Shown: positions 1-10,446 of the stretch, one piece after another
How the letters are laid out: each line of letters begins with the position of its first letter
How positions within the stretch are numbered: position 1 is the stretch's first letter
Assembly: GCF_964028195.1 (NCBI RefSeq)
Contig: NZ_OZ034750.1
Coordinates: 1,116,001 to 1,180,000, forward strand
Length of the DNA: 64,000 nucleotides
Direction: 5' to 3'
Source: Wolbachia endosymbiont (group A) of Pogonocherus hispidulus
Lineage (GTDB): Bacteria > Pseudomonadota > Alphaproteobacteria > Rickettsiales > Anaplasmataceae
Made by a program: the position numbers and the translations under genes
The notes under the pieces: generated by a model
The model's input: the letters and a program-made list of their open reading frames with translations, nothing else
What the model was told of the DNA's origin: nothing
Databases searched by the model: none

Positions 1-149
1 AGTGGTTTATTTTGAGAGCGTTTCTTTATCTGATATATTTTTCCTATAGATTCATTATTTAATGCATTACAAGCAAGAGCATACACTGTTTCTGTTGGAA
101 AACACACTAACAAGTTGTTCTGTATTGCATTTATTATTTTAGATACCAT
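1..149 (-). CDS. tsaC: TsaC/Sua5 threonylcarbamoyl-AMP synthase, N-terminal part
   Basis: Only the first 49 codons are in the window; the gene runs off the left edge. The translation begins MVSKIINAIQ and carries the family signature FPTETVYAL followed by a KKRSQNKPL stretch, which corresponds to the nucleotide/threonine-binding start of the YrdC domain. In this family the enzyme makes threonylcarbamoyl-AMP from threonine, bicarbonate and ATP for the t6A modification of tRNA position 37. The family is inferred from the N-terminal motif only, so TsaC (short form) and Sua5 (long form) cannot be told apart. Confidence 0.75.
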   Translation of the reverse strand, partial: MVSKIINAIQNNLLVCFPTETVYALACNALNNESIGKIYQIKKRSQNKP

Positions 150-267
150 ATAGCTAAAAACTTATTCATAACAACTAGATCAGTTTTGTTGCATTGTATC
201 TTATATAGTAACTGCTAGTTTTTGTGAACGTAATGCAACGCAGCTTACCATTTGTTATGCAGATTTG

Positions 268-738
268 CTACAACCCAAACTCTTCATTGACTTTATCAAC
301 TATTGCCTGTGGTGGATCCTCTCCCCATCCTGAATACAAAATCTCTCCATAGTCTGCAACATCTATAGAGCCAGTTCTGCTTTTTGCTAGAAACATTTCT
401 CTTTTCTCTTTATCAACTAATACATAATGCCACGCTGATTTTCCACGATCTTTACCACGGACTAAATATATAAGATCTGACCTACTTCTTTTTGTTGCAT
501 CAGCAAAAGATCTTTCATTGACAGTTCTGCTTTTACTTTTTATGCCACCACTTTCAGAAAAAGCTTCCTTGGATTCGGTTTTTTTGTTTGCTAATTCAGA
601 AATTTTCCCTTTTTCCCCTAATGCCCGTTCTTTGGTGTTTTGAGACGAATACTTACTGGAAAAACCTTCCCCTGTACCGCCAGGAGTCCTGTTTGTGAAA
701 CGCTTAGTAAATGAATTATTGTCGTTGTTTTCTGCCAT
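268..738 (-). CDS. conserved hypothetical protein, variable N-terminus and conserved-looking C-terminus
   Basis: I do not recognise a named family. The 156-residue product has a polar, low-complexity first half (Asn, Ser, Lys and Gly rich, about residues 1-85) and a compact second half beginning near LIYLVRGKDRG that looks folded, with several aromatic residues and the ending VDKVNEEFGL. The reading frame could open at a TTG at 750, but I chose the ATG at 738 because GGAG lies about six bases upstream of it. It is divergent from miaA, with about 75 bp between the starts. No signal peptide or membrane segment is visible. Confidence 0.6.
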   Translation of the reverse strand: MAENNDNNSFTKRFTNRTPGGTGEGFSSKYSSQNTKERALGEKGKISELANKKTESKEAFSESGGIKSKSRTVNERSFADATKRSRSDLIYLVRGKDRGKSAWHYVLVDKEKREMFLAKSRTGSIDVADYGEILYSGWGEDPPQAIVDKVNEEFGL

Positions 739-813
739 AAAAATCTCCAAACTTTAGATTGTAGAATCCAAATTTTTACTACACCTTATCATATGTTAAT
801 TAAATTAATATAA

Positions 814-1707
814 ATGAAAAATAATATAGTAATTATTACAGGAATTACAGCTTCAGGTAAATCAGAATTATGTGATAACCTGATAGAAAAATATAATAAC
901 ATCAGCATAATAAATTGTGATTCAAAGCAGGTATATGAAGAAATTCCCATAATTACTGCTCAACCACCAAAGCAAGAAGTATTTTATAAACTATATGGTT
1001 ATGTTTCAGCAAAAGAAAATTATTCCGTGGGTCTATGGTTAGAGGATTTAGAAAAAGAAGTTAATCACGCATTAGAAAATGCTCAAATACCTATCATCAC
1101 TGGAGGAAGCGGGCTTTACATCAGCAGTTTAATCAAAGGCTTATCATCAATGCCACAAATAAGTCAGAAAGTAAGGAAAAATGTAAGCGAATTAAGGAAA
1201 AATTTAAGTAAAGAGGAGTTTTACAAATTAGTGCTAAGCAAAGATCCAAGGATTCAAGGTAAAGTATTCATGAATGACTCGCACCGCCTTTCAAGGGCAC
1301 TTGAAGTTATCACTGAAACTGGTAAGACAATCTTTGTATGGCAAGAAAATAGACAGCCTCCTTTATTCGATAATTTTAAGATATATACAATTTTGCCTAA
1401 ACGTGAGGATGTATACCAAAAAATAAATTCTCGTTTTATCAAAATGATCGAAAATGGAGCAATTGATGAAGTAAAAAAGCTACTTAGTATGAACTTAGCT
1501 CCACATTTGCCAGCTATGAAAGCACATGGAGTGCCAGAAATTGTAAAGTATTTGAAAGGTGAGATTACTTTAGACGAAGCGATACAGATTGCTCAAACAA
1601 ACACAAGACACTACGCAAAACGCCAGTACACTTGGTTTAAAAATCAATTTCCAAATGCTGAAGTGATTGATTGTGCAAATAAGTTGACAGCGCTTGAGAT
1701 ATTTTGA
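814..1707 (+). CDS. miaA: tRNA dimethylallyltransferase MiaA
   Basis: Transfers a dimethylallyl group to the N6 atom of A37 in tRNAs that read codons starting with U. Visible motifs are the P-loop GITASGKSEL near residue 9, the DSKQVYEEIPIITAQP segment that matches the family DSxQVY...TAKP motif, GGSGLYISSLIKG, and the C-terminal RQYTWFKNQ. The length of 297 residues is normal for the short bacterial form. The ATG at 814 has only a weak upstream ribosome-binding sequence. The stop is 7 bp from the convergent hypothetical gene downstream. Confidence 0.95.
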   Translation: MKNNIVIITGITASGKSELCDNLIEKYNNISIINCDSKQVYEEIPIITAQPPKQEVFYKLYGYVSAKENYSVGLWLEDLEKEVNHALENAQIPIITGGSGLYISSLIKGLSSMPQISQKVRKNVSELRKNLSKEEFYKLVLSKDPRIQGKVFMNDSHRLSRALEVITETGKTIFVWQENRQPPLFDNFKIYTILPKREDVYQKINSRFIKMIENGAIDEVKKLLSMNLAPHLPAMKAHGVPEIVKYLKGEITLDEAIQIAQTNTRHYAKRQYTWFKNQFPNAEVIDCANKLTALEIF

Positions 1708-1713
1708 TTGTTA

Positions 1714-2523
1714 TCAAGGAGAAGTCCTATCTTTATTGTGGGTAAGTGACTCTACACTGTTCACTTTCAGTTGCTTATCCAAGTCATGCCCTATTTTTAT
1801 TTTAAAAAATCCAAATTTTTCGCACAATTTCTGAAAGCATTCTTTTATGACGTCAAACAAGTTTTTATCACCTATATTATAGTTCTTCAGTCTCTTAGGA
1901 ACAGTAAGTGACAATTTACCATCTTTATATGTCACATCATCTTTCCCATCTTGGGACTGAAGTGTGAACTCTAGTGAGCTATCCAATTTACATAATTCTT
2001 CTTCTGGTTTTGCTAAAGTGCAAACTGCAATTTTTTCTTCAATTCTGATTGTTGCATGACTTGGATCACTACAATTAATATGTGTTACATGATTAGACCG
2101 AAACAATAACCCATATGTTTCAGCTAAATGAAGGATAGGTGCTCCTTTACCATACAATGCACCCACATAAGCAGCCTGGTTACAATTAGTGATTAGTTCT
2201 TCTAGAATAGAATCACTTGGAACTTCTGCTTCAGCATATTCAAATAGCTCTGTAAAAACTTGTTTTACAAATTGGCGGTACTTATTTTTGTCATTTGAAA
2301 TGAGGTTGGTATGTTTATTATATAATTCATCAACAAGCTCTTTTGTTATAACTTTGTTCTGAATAACAAGTTTCATTCTTGGAAGATCTACGTACATAGT
2401 TGCACCAGAATTCGCTTCAGCATTGTCTTTACCAGCCCTTAACTTACTAAAATCAAACTCTTCTGCTTGAGTTCTTAATGTAACTACTGGATTTTCCTTT
2501 TCTTCTGGTATAAAGTTATTCAT
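1714..2523 (-). CDS. hypothetical protein, 269 aa
   Basis: No family is recognised. The protein is soluble-looking, with no signal peptide or membrane helix. It has an N-terminal charged region, a middle part with several cysteines and histidines (for example ITNCNQAAYVGALYG and HVTHINCSDPSHATI), and a C-terminal part with alternating hydrophobic residues that suggests beta structure (DGKLSLTVPKRLKN). A GTG at 2532 is in frame, but the ATG at 2523 has AGGG at a better distance, so I used it. It converges on miaA and is divergent from recG. Confidence 0.55.
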   Translation of the reverse strand: MNNFIPEEKENPVVTLRTQAEEFDFSKLRAGKDNAEANSGATMYVDLPRMKLVIQNKVITKELVDELYNKHTNLISNDKNKYRQFVKQVFTELFEYAEAEVPSDSILEELITNCNQAAYVGALYGKGAPILHLAETYGLLFRSNHVTHINCSDPSHATIRIEEKIAVCTLAKPEEELCKLDSSLEFTLQSQDGKDDVTYKDGKLSLTVPKRLKNYNIGDKNLFDVIKECFQKLCEKFGFFKIKIGHDLDKQLKVNSVESLTHNKDRTSP

Positions 2524-2665
2524 TGTTAACACCCTGTATATGAATTACTAACAGTACAATAATACATAGAAATGATTAACAAGTCAATAAAAATACCTGA
2601 TATAAACCCTGCAGCAGTAGGTAATTGACTGTAAGGTGACAAGATCTTAAGAAGGCTCTATATTA

Positions 2666-4720
2666 TTGATAAACAGCTTTATGAATCTCAATGAGCAACC
2701 CGATATACTGACTTTTCTGAGCAGCAAACTAGAGAATATACCTAAATTTCATTCCACAATATTACCTAAACTTTGTGGTGGGGACAAAGTGATGGACCTG
2801 CTATTTTATAGGCCGCTCAGTTATGTGGATAGAAGTAAGTCACTGCCCGATGCTCAAGCTGGAGAATTTGTAACTTTTATTGCAAAAGTTTATGAGCATC
2901 AGTCGCCCACTTTTAGAGGTAGACCATATAAAATAGTCGTTGAAAGTGAGAGTCAGTATATGTTCATAGTCTTTTTTAATTACTCAGTTAAGTATTTATA
3001 TAAACTGTTTCCAGTTGGAGCCTATGTAATCATCAGTGGCAAACTCGAAAAATTTGCTGAGCATTGGCAGATTACTCATCCAGATTACGTGTCGCTTGAC
3101 ATCAACCAATTTAAAGAAATAGCTCGCATAGAGCCAGTTTACCAATTATGCCGTGGCATTACCAATAAGAGCATTGGGAACATAATAAGCTCTAACCTGA
3201 AAGAATTGCCTGATTTACCAGAGTGGATAGATGATACATTAATCAAGCAAAAAAAATGGCTAAGTTGGAGGGAAAGCATCATAAAGTTGCACAGACCAAG
3301 CTCATTGGTGGAAGCTGAGGTTTGTAGAAAAAGGCTTGCTTATGATGAATTATTTGCGTATCAGCTAGCGCTGAAGCTTGCAAGAAAAAATCATGTGAAA
3401 GAAAGGGGAAGAGAATTTATAGTATTGAGTAAATATAAAGAGCAAGTTTTAAATGAATTATCGTTTCAATTAACAAACGATCAAATTCGTGCAATAGATG
3501 AAATTTCAGAGAGGCAAAAATCCAAGTACCGCATGATAAGCTTGCTGCAAGGTGATGTTGGTAGTGGCAAAACCGTAGTTGCACTTTTTGCGATGCTAAA
3601 TGTGGTAGAAAACAACATGCAGGCAGCTCTAATGGCACCGACTACTATCTTGGCGGAGCAACATTATAATTGGATTGAGGAAGTTTTATCCTGTACCGAT
3701 ATAAAAGTTGCGCTGCTTACTGGTAAAACTTCGCGCAAGGAAAGAAAGATTATTATGAACGAACTTGCAAGTGGTATTTTAAATATAGTGATTGGTACTC
3801 ATGCGCTGTTTCAAGCTAACGTTACATTTAAAAATTTAGGGCTTGCAGTCATAGACGAGCAACAGCGATTTGGAGTGATGCAGAGAAATCGCTTGGTAGG
3901 AAAAGGAGAAAATGCCGATATACTTTTTGTTACTGCAACTCCCATTCCAAGAACCTTGCAGCAAGCTATGTATGGTGACGTTGAATGTTCAATTTTGAAA
4001 GAAAAACCAAAATCCAGATTGCCAATAAAAACTGTAACTATGAACATTAGTAGAGTGCCAGATGTTATTGAAAAGCTAAAAGGTGCTATAAACAGGGGCG
4101 AAAAAGCATATTGGATTTGTCCATACATAGAAGAAAACGAAGAGACCAATATTGCTGCAGCAGAGATGCGTTTTCAGGAATTACAAAAAACATTTTTTGA
4201 TAGAGTCGGGATAATACACGGAAAATTGACTCAGGAGCAGAAAGATCAAGTTATGTTTTCCTTCAAAAGAAATGAATTTTCTTTGCTTGTTGCAACCACT
4301 GTGATAGAAGTTGGTATAGATGTGCCAGATGCAACCATTATGATTATAGAAAATGCAGAGCAATTTGGGTTATCGCAATTACATCAGTTAAGAGGCAGAG
4401 TAGGGCGAGGAAACAAGCCATCTTTTTGTGTATTATTATACGACAATTTAAGTAAAAGCTCATCTTCAAAGTTAAAGATCATGTGTGAGTCACAAGATGG
4501 ATTTTACATTGCTGAAAGGGATATGATGCTAAGAGGCAGTGGAGATATTTTAGGCACAAAACAATCAGGATGTATGGAATTTAAATTTGCTGATTTATAT
4601 CAGGACAAAGAGCTGCTCAATCTCGCGTATAATAACGCAAAAGGTGCAACGGCTGATTTTGAATTACTGCTTGATATATTTGAATATAGAAGTAGATTAC
4701 ATTTTTCAAAATTTCAGTAG
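2666..4720 (+). CDS. recG: ATP-dependent DNA helicase RecG
   Basis: RecG remodels stalled replication forks and branched recombination intermediates. The 684-residue protein has the N-terminal OB-fold wedge region (about residues 65-150), Walker A LLQGDVGSGKT, the Walker B variant DEQQRFG, VTATPIPRTLQQ (motif III), and the motif VI region QLHQLRGRVGRG. Length matches the family (about 690). The TTG at 2666 has AAGAAGG some ten bases upstream; an ATG at 2681 is the alternative start and would remove five residues. The gene stands alone, followed by non-coding repeat copy A. Confidence 0.95.
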   Translation: MINSFMNLNEQPDILTFLSSKLENIPKFHSTILPKLCGGDKVMDLLFYRPLSYVDRSKSLPDAQAGEFVTFIAKVYEHQSPTFRGRPYKIVVESESQYMFIVFFNYSVKYLYKLFPVGAYVIISGKLEKFAEHWQITHPDYVSLDINQFKEIARIEPVYQLCRGITNKSIGNIISSNLKELPDLPEWIDDTLIKQKKWLSWRESIIKLHRPSSLVEAEVCRKRLAYDELFAYQLALKLARKNHVKERGREFIVLSKYKEQVLNELSFQLTNDQIRAIDEISERQKSKYRMISLLQGDVGSGKTVVALFAMLNVVENNMQAALMAPTTILAEQHYNWIEEVLSCTDIKVALLTGKTSRKERKIIMNELASGILNIVIGTHALFQANVTFKNLGLAVIDEQQRFGVMQRNRLVGKGENADILFVTATPIPRTLQQAMYGDVECSILKEKPKSRLPIKTVTMNISRVPDVIEKLKGAINRGEKAYWICPYIEENEETNIAAAEMRFQELQKTFFDRVGIIHGKLTQEQKDQVMFSFKRNEFSLLVATTVIEVGIDVPDATIMIIENAEQFGLSQLHQLRGRVGRGNKPSFCVLLYDNLSKSSSSKLKIMCESQDGFYIAERDMMLRGSGDILGTKQSGCMEFKFADLYQDKELLNLAYNNAKGATADFELLLDIFEYRSRLHFSKFQ

Positions 4721-4738
4721 GAAAACCAGGTAGCTCGC

Positions 4739-5205
4739 AGAAACGAAAAAACTTACTTGACAAGCTTTGCCAGTCCTCTTATCATGAAACTGAAGGTATT
4801 CAGTTATCTTCATCTGTGCAGATTAAACAGCAAGAAAACAACGTAGTTGGCGTCTTATTTTTAATTTTTTGCACTATGTGCACTCTATGTCTTTATAAAA
4901 TTTTCGGGTTTTTACCTATATAAGCTGAAACGCGCTTATAAGTCGTTTAAGACAGTATAGTACGCCAATTTGCAGGATTAGGGAGTGAACACTAATTACC
5001 ACGGGGTTTCTTTTGCCTTTTTTTCTGCTTAGTAAATTTCTTAACGTTTATAATTTGGGTTAGTCGCACTTAAAAGCAGCTAAATTGCAGCATTTAAGAC
5101 TTAAAAAACGCCAATACAGAAAATAGACAGTGACTAGGGCTTCTTTTGCCTTTTTTTTCGTTTGGTAAATTTCTTAAATATTTATGGCTAACATGAACTG
5201 GGCAG
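4739..5205 (+). repeat. promoter-bearing structured repeat, copy A
   Basis: First of six copies of a non-coding repeat family. It starts with a promoter (4757-4785). It then has a GCAC/GTGC hairpin near 4870, an AAACG/CGTTT hairpin near 4928-4948 and a long-range pair TTGGCGT (4847) with ACGCCAA (4962). It ends with two similar modules, each carrying TTCTTTTGCC (5008 and 5141) followed by TAAATTTCTTAA. The TTTAAGAC motif recurs 147 bp apart (4946 and 5093), so the second half is an imperfect tandem duplication. No credible reading frame crosses it. It lies between recG and the convergent obg gene. Confidence 0.85.
4757..4785 (+). promoter_or_regulatory. sigma-70-type promoter of repeat copy A
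   Basis: TTGACA at 4757-4762, a 17-bp spacer and TATCAT at 4780-4785. The -35 box is perfect and the -10 box has four of six consensus bases, including the key first TA and last T. Confidence 0.65.
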
Positions 5206-5218
5206 TGCGTCACGCGCT

Positions 5219-5262
5219 GACCATTTACTGTGCAAATCACCTTCAAAAACAAACGTTCGTAC
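5219..5262 (+). repeat. 48-bp dispersed repeat, copy 1
   Basis: The stretch reading CCATTTACTGTGCAAAT...TTCGTACA recurs with few changes at 22743-22790 (reverse complement) and 51789-51833. It sits just after structured repeat copy A in the recG-obg spacer. The rest of 5263-5320 shows nothing recognisable. Confidence 0.6.
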
Positions 5263-5320
5263 ACATATATTCTAGTTATATGATAAAACAAATGAAAAAC
5301 ATCAATTATCTAAATGAAAT

Positions 5321-7617
<2,297 letters not shown>

Positions 7618-7724
7618 TTACTAGATTCACAATTGTGTGCACGGAATGTTCTGTCTCGGAAGATGTTATCCCAGCGCTGTAACATTTCAGTGTATGAACA
7701 TTGCAATATACAGGTAATTTGAGT

Positions 7725-7925
7725 AGCGGATGGTGTCATTCCAGTGTTTGACACTGGAATCCAGCTTTTACTATACAGCCACCTGGTGTGCTCATTTACG
7801 ATTAAGTTTTCTGGATCCCAGTGTCTGGGCACTGGGATGACATCATTCTTAGTGGAAGTTACCCCCATATCACAACGTTCGTACAGTTGTGTGCTTCGAC
7901 ACTGGGATCCAGTTTTACTACACAA
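7725..7925. repeat. type-1 Wolbachia palindromic elements in the eno-murC spacer
   Basis: The 438-bp spacer 7606-8043 has at least three related palindromic units: one around TTCCAGTGTTTGACACTGGAA (7737-7760), one around GGATCCCAGTGTCTGGGC (7811-7840) and a partial one at 7898-7915. Between them lie degenerate pieces of the TGTACGAAC motif also seen in the 48-bp repeat. A 120-codon frame on the minus strand across this region is made of palindrome sequence and is not treated as a gene. Confidence 0.75.
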
Positions 7926-8043
7926 TTTTATCATATAAATCCTCCCAGTCCGGATTCTCTTTCTCAATTAAATTCATTTTCCATATATATAATTGACTAG
8001 ATTCCAGTTTGCATGACACCGGTACTTGCATTTATTCTATCGT

Positions 8044-9570
8044 TTAACTAGATGTTTGTATAGTTTCTGCTATGAGCTTCGCAGTTTCTTTTGCCAGTTT
8101 AGCTATATTACTACCAGCACCAATAAATAATACTATATCACCTGGACTTGTCGAATCACTAATAAAACGTGAAATGAGTAGAGAATCATTCATGATTTTT
8201 ACGCTATCAAACCCATTACTGATTAAAGCTTCTTGTATATCATTAATCCCACAACCAGGAATAGGCTTATCTTCTGGGGGATGAACAGGAGTGAGGATGA
8301 CATAATCAAACATCATGAAAATTCGTATGAATTCATTAAAAAAATTACGAATGCGAGCAAAACGAAGTGGTTCGATAATTCCTATTACTTTTCCTTTAGT
8401 AATCGAACGTGCAGCCGTTAAAGTTGCATATATTTCATTTGGATGATGGGCATAATCCTCAATTAACTTAACACCTTTAATATTGGCAATCAAAGAGAAT
8501 CTTCTTGCTACTCCTTGAAATTCCAAAAGGCCTTTTTTAATCTCTGCATTGCTAATCCCGAGTTTTATTGCAACTGATATTGCAGCTAGGGCATTGCTTA
8601 CTTTGTGAATACCTATTGCGTTTGCTAGTACTATGTTTTTTAAAGGGCTGGATCCCAGTGTCACGCACTGGGATGACAGAAGGTGATGGGATGATACCTG
8701 TTTTTCTGTCATTCCAGTACTTGATACTGGAATCCAGTTGTTCAACACGTCAAATTCTATGCTGTTAGCATGCTGTTTAATGTTACTTGCTCTGACATTA
8801 CTCACTTTGGCAAAGCATGACACTGATTTTTTTTTCTGGATCCCAGTGTCAGCTACTTGGATGACAATGTCATCACCCTCAAATCCAAACATCATAGAGT
8901 TACTTGCATCATAATTAATGCCTACAGAATCAGGCAAAACTGCAAAATCTGCTTTGCTTATAAACTGAGAAAACGCATTTTTAATATCGTCGAATGTACC
9001 ATAATGATCCATATGATCGTCGTTAATACTCGTTATGACAGCAATATTTGCAGGAATTTTCAGCATGGTTCCATCAGACTCATCAGCTTCGATTAAAAAA
9101 ATGTCACTCTTTCCAAGTCTTGAATTACTCTGATACGAATTTAGTATTCCTCCTACAATTACAGTTGCATCAATATTAGAATGATCAAAAATAGAAGCAA
9201 TCATAGCGGTTGTTGTTGTCTTTCCGCTTGAACCTGAAACCGCTATTACACACCTATCTTTCATAATTTCAGTAAGTATGTCTGATCTATGCAAAATAGT
9301 TTTATTGTTATTTCTTGCTGTTGCTAACTCCACATTATCAGATTCTATCGCAGAAGAATGTACAACTATTTGAGCTTGGCTTATATTATTAGCATTGTGA
9401 CCAATAAAAACCTCTATGCCCAGCCTTTGTAATCTATCTACATTGTTGTTTGATTGTGCATCACTGCCTTGAACTTTGCAATTGGAATTGTGAAGAATTT
9501 CAGCAATGGCACTCATTCCGATTCCACCTATACCAATTATATGTATTATTCCTTTTTGAGTCTTGTTCAT
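8044..9570 (-). CDS. murC: UDP-N-acetylmuramate--L-alanine ligase with two in-frame palindromic insertions
   Basis: Adds L-alanine to UDP-MurNAc in peptidoglycan precursor synthesis. From the ATG at 9570 it has 508 codons. Motifs are [15 protein letters not shown] near the start, the ATP loop [11 protein letters not shown], the EADESDGT acidic segment and YAHHPNEI. Two stretches do not look like MurC and are encoded by palindromic elements: about residues 233-248 (around [10 protein letters not shown]) and 276-309 (around [13 protein letters not shown]). Both keep the frame open. Upstream in-frame starts exist (TTG 9657, ATG 9630), but the family N-terminus is short, so I chose 9570, although it lacks a clear ribosome-binding site. 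Confidence 0.9.
   Translation of the reverse strand: MNKTQKGIIHIIGIGGIGMSAIAEILHNSNCKVQGSDAQSNNNVDRLQRLGIEVFIGHNANNISQAQIVVHSSAIESDNVELATARNNNKTILHRSDILTEIMKDRCVIAVSGSSGKTTTTAMIASIFDHSNIDATVIVGGILNSYQSNSRLGKSDIFLIEADESDGTMLKIPANIAVITSINDDHMDHYGTFDDIKNAFSQFISKADFAVLPDSVGINYDASNSMMFGFEGDDIVIQVADTGIQKKKSVSCFAKVSNVRASNIKQHANSIEFDVLNNWIPVSSTGMTEKQVSSHHLLSSQCVTLGSSPLKNIVLANAIGIHKVSNALAAISVAIKLGISNAEIKKGLLEFQGVARRFSLIANIKGVKLIEDYAHHPNEIYATLTAARSITKGKVIGIIEPLRFARIRNFFNEFIRIFMMFDYVILTPVHPPEDKPIPGCGINDIQEALISNGFDSVKIMNDSLLISRFISDSTSPGDIVLFIGAGSNIAKLAKETAKLIAETIQTSS
8644..8743. repeat. palindromic element inserted in-frame in murC (element 1)
   Basis: The segment holds GGATCCCAGTGTCACGCACTGGGATGAC and a second palindrome, TTCCAGTACTTGATACTGGAA, the same units that fill intergenic spacers elsewhere in the window. 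Read in the murC frame they give an insertion of about 33 residues between UDP-MurNAc ligase segments. Coding palindromic repeats are a known feature of Wolbachia and Rickettsia. Confidence 0.8.
8826..8871. repeat. palindromic element inserted in-frame in murC (element 2)
   Basis: Contains CTGGATCCCAGTGTCAGCTA followed by CTTGGATGACA, matching the arms of the type-1 palindromes at 16240-16310 and 23160. It encodes about 15 residues (around [13 protein letters not shown]). Confidence 0.7.
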
Positions 9571-9656
9571 ATTTAGCAGTAAACGTTTACTTATTACTAA
9601 ATTTATTATAGTATAATTTAAAATCCTCATGGTATCGAACCCTCTTACCGAATACA

Positions 9657-10331
9657 ATGATAAAAAACCTAGTCTTTCTATGCCTAATATTTGTTTTGAT
9701 GAGTAGTTGCAGTTTTAGCAACAGGGTTAATTGCACTGCAGGTCATTATAAAATTGGCTGCAGCTACACAATAAATGGTATAACTTATTATCCAAAAAAC
9801 TGTAAACACTATGAAGAGATAGGGATAGCGTCGTGGTATGGAATAGAAGATCATGGCACGCTTACAGCAAATGGTGAAGTGTTTAACCGCCACTTGATCT
9901 CTGCAGCGCATAAGACTTTGCCCCTACCCTGCTTTGCTCTTGTCACTAATTTAGAAAATGGAAGAAAGCTTGTTGTAAGGATTAACGATAGAGGGCCTTT
10001 TATTGAAGGCAGAATAATAGACTTATCAGAAAAAGCAGCTCAAGTCTTAGGATTTCATAAAGTAGGGCTTGCAAAGGTAAAAGTCCAATACCTAAGAAAG
10101 ATGTCAGAACAATTGATACAAAATACTCCTCATTACAGAAAGCAATATGAAAAAGAAATGCAGAAACGTCACCCGAAACAAGACAGTGCAGAAAGTAAGG
10201 GATATGTTGCATTTTTTAAAAGTGCTCAGGCTGCTAAATCAGCTGCATCAAAGCTTCGCAATCAAGGAATAAAAAATGTCAGATTGCTTTTTAAGAACGA
10301 TCAATATTGCGTGAAAGTGAGTTATAGGTAG
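9657..10331 (+). CDS. rlpA: RlpA-like septal-ring lipoprotein
   Basis: Predicted lipoprotein with a signal peptide and lipobox LMSSC (cysteine at residue 18). A double-psi beta-barrel RlpA domain spans about residues 55-145, with [25 protein letters not shown] and the RINDRGPF motif that holds the catalytic aspartate in lytic RlpA proteins. The C-terminus (about 180-224, [19 protein letters not shown]) resembles a SPOR peptidoglycan-binding domain. RlpA proteins cleave or bind denuded glycans at division sites. The gene is divergent from murC by 86 bp, in line with a cell-wall role. Whether it is catalytically active here is inferred. Confidence 0.85.
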   Translation: MIKNLVFLCLIFVLMSSCSFSNRVNCTAGHYKIGCSYTINGITYYPKNCKHYEEIGIASWYGIEDHGTLTANGEVFNRHLISAAHKTLPLPCFALVTNLENGRKLVVRINDRGPFIEGRIIDLSEKAAQVLGFHKVGLAKVKVQYLRKMSEQLIQNTPHYRKQYEKEMQKRHPKQDSAESKGYVAFFKSAQAAKSAASKLRNQGIKNVRLLFKNDQYCVKVSYR

Positions 10332-10446
10332 AAAACTCTAGGCTCTGTCCAAGTAATCTATAGTACGTTTCTTATAGATTCATTTAAACTTAATCAAGTA
10401 GGAGTATTATTAACGCGAAAAGGGTTCAATTAGAGACTTAAGTGAT

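Noticed and set aside
9634..9650. T-loop-like GGGTTCGATACC on the minus strand
   Set aside because: No acceptor, D or anticodon arm can be built around it, and it overlaps the rlpA-murC start region.
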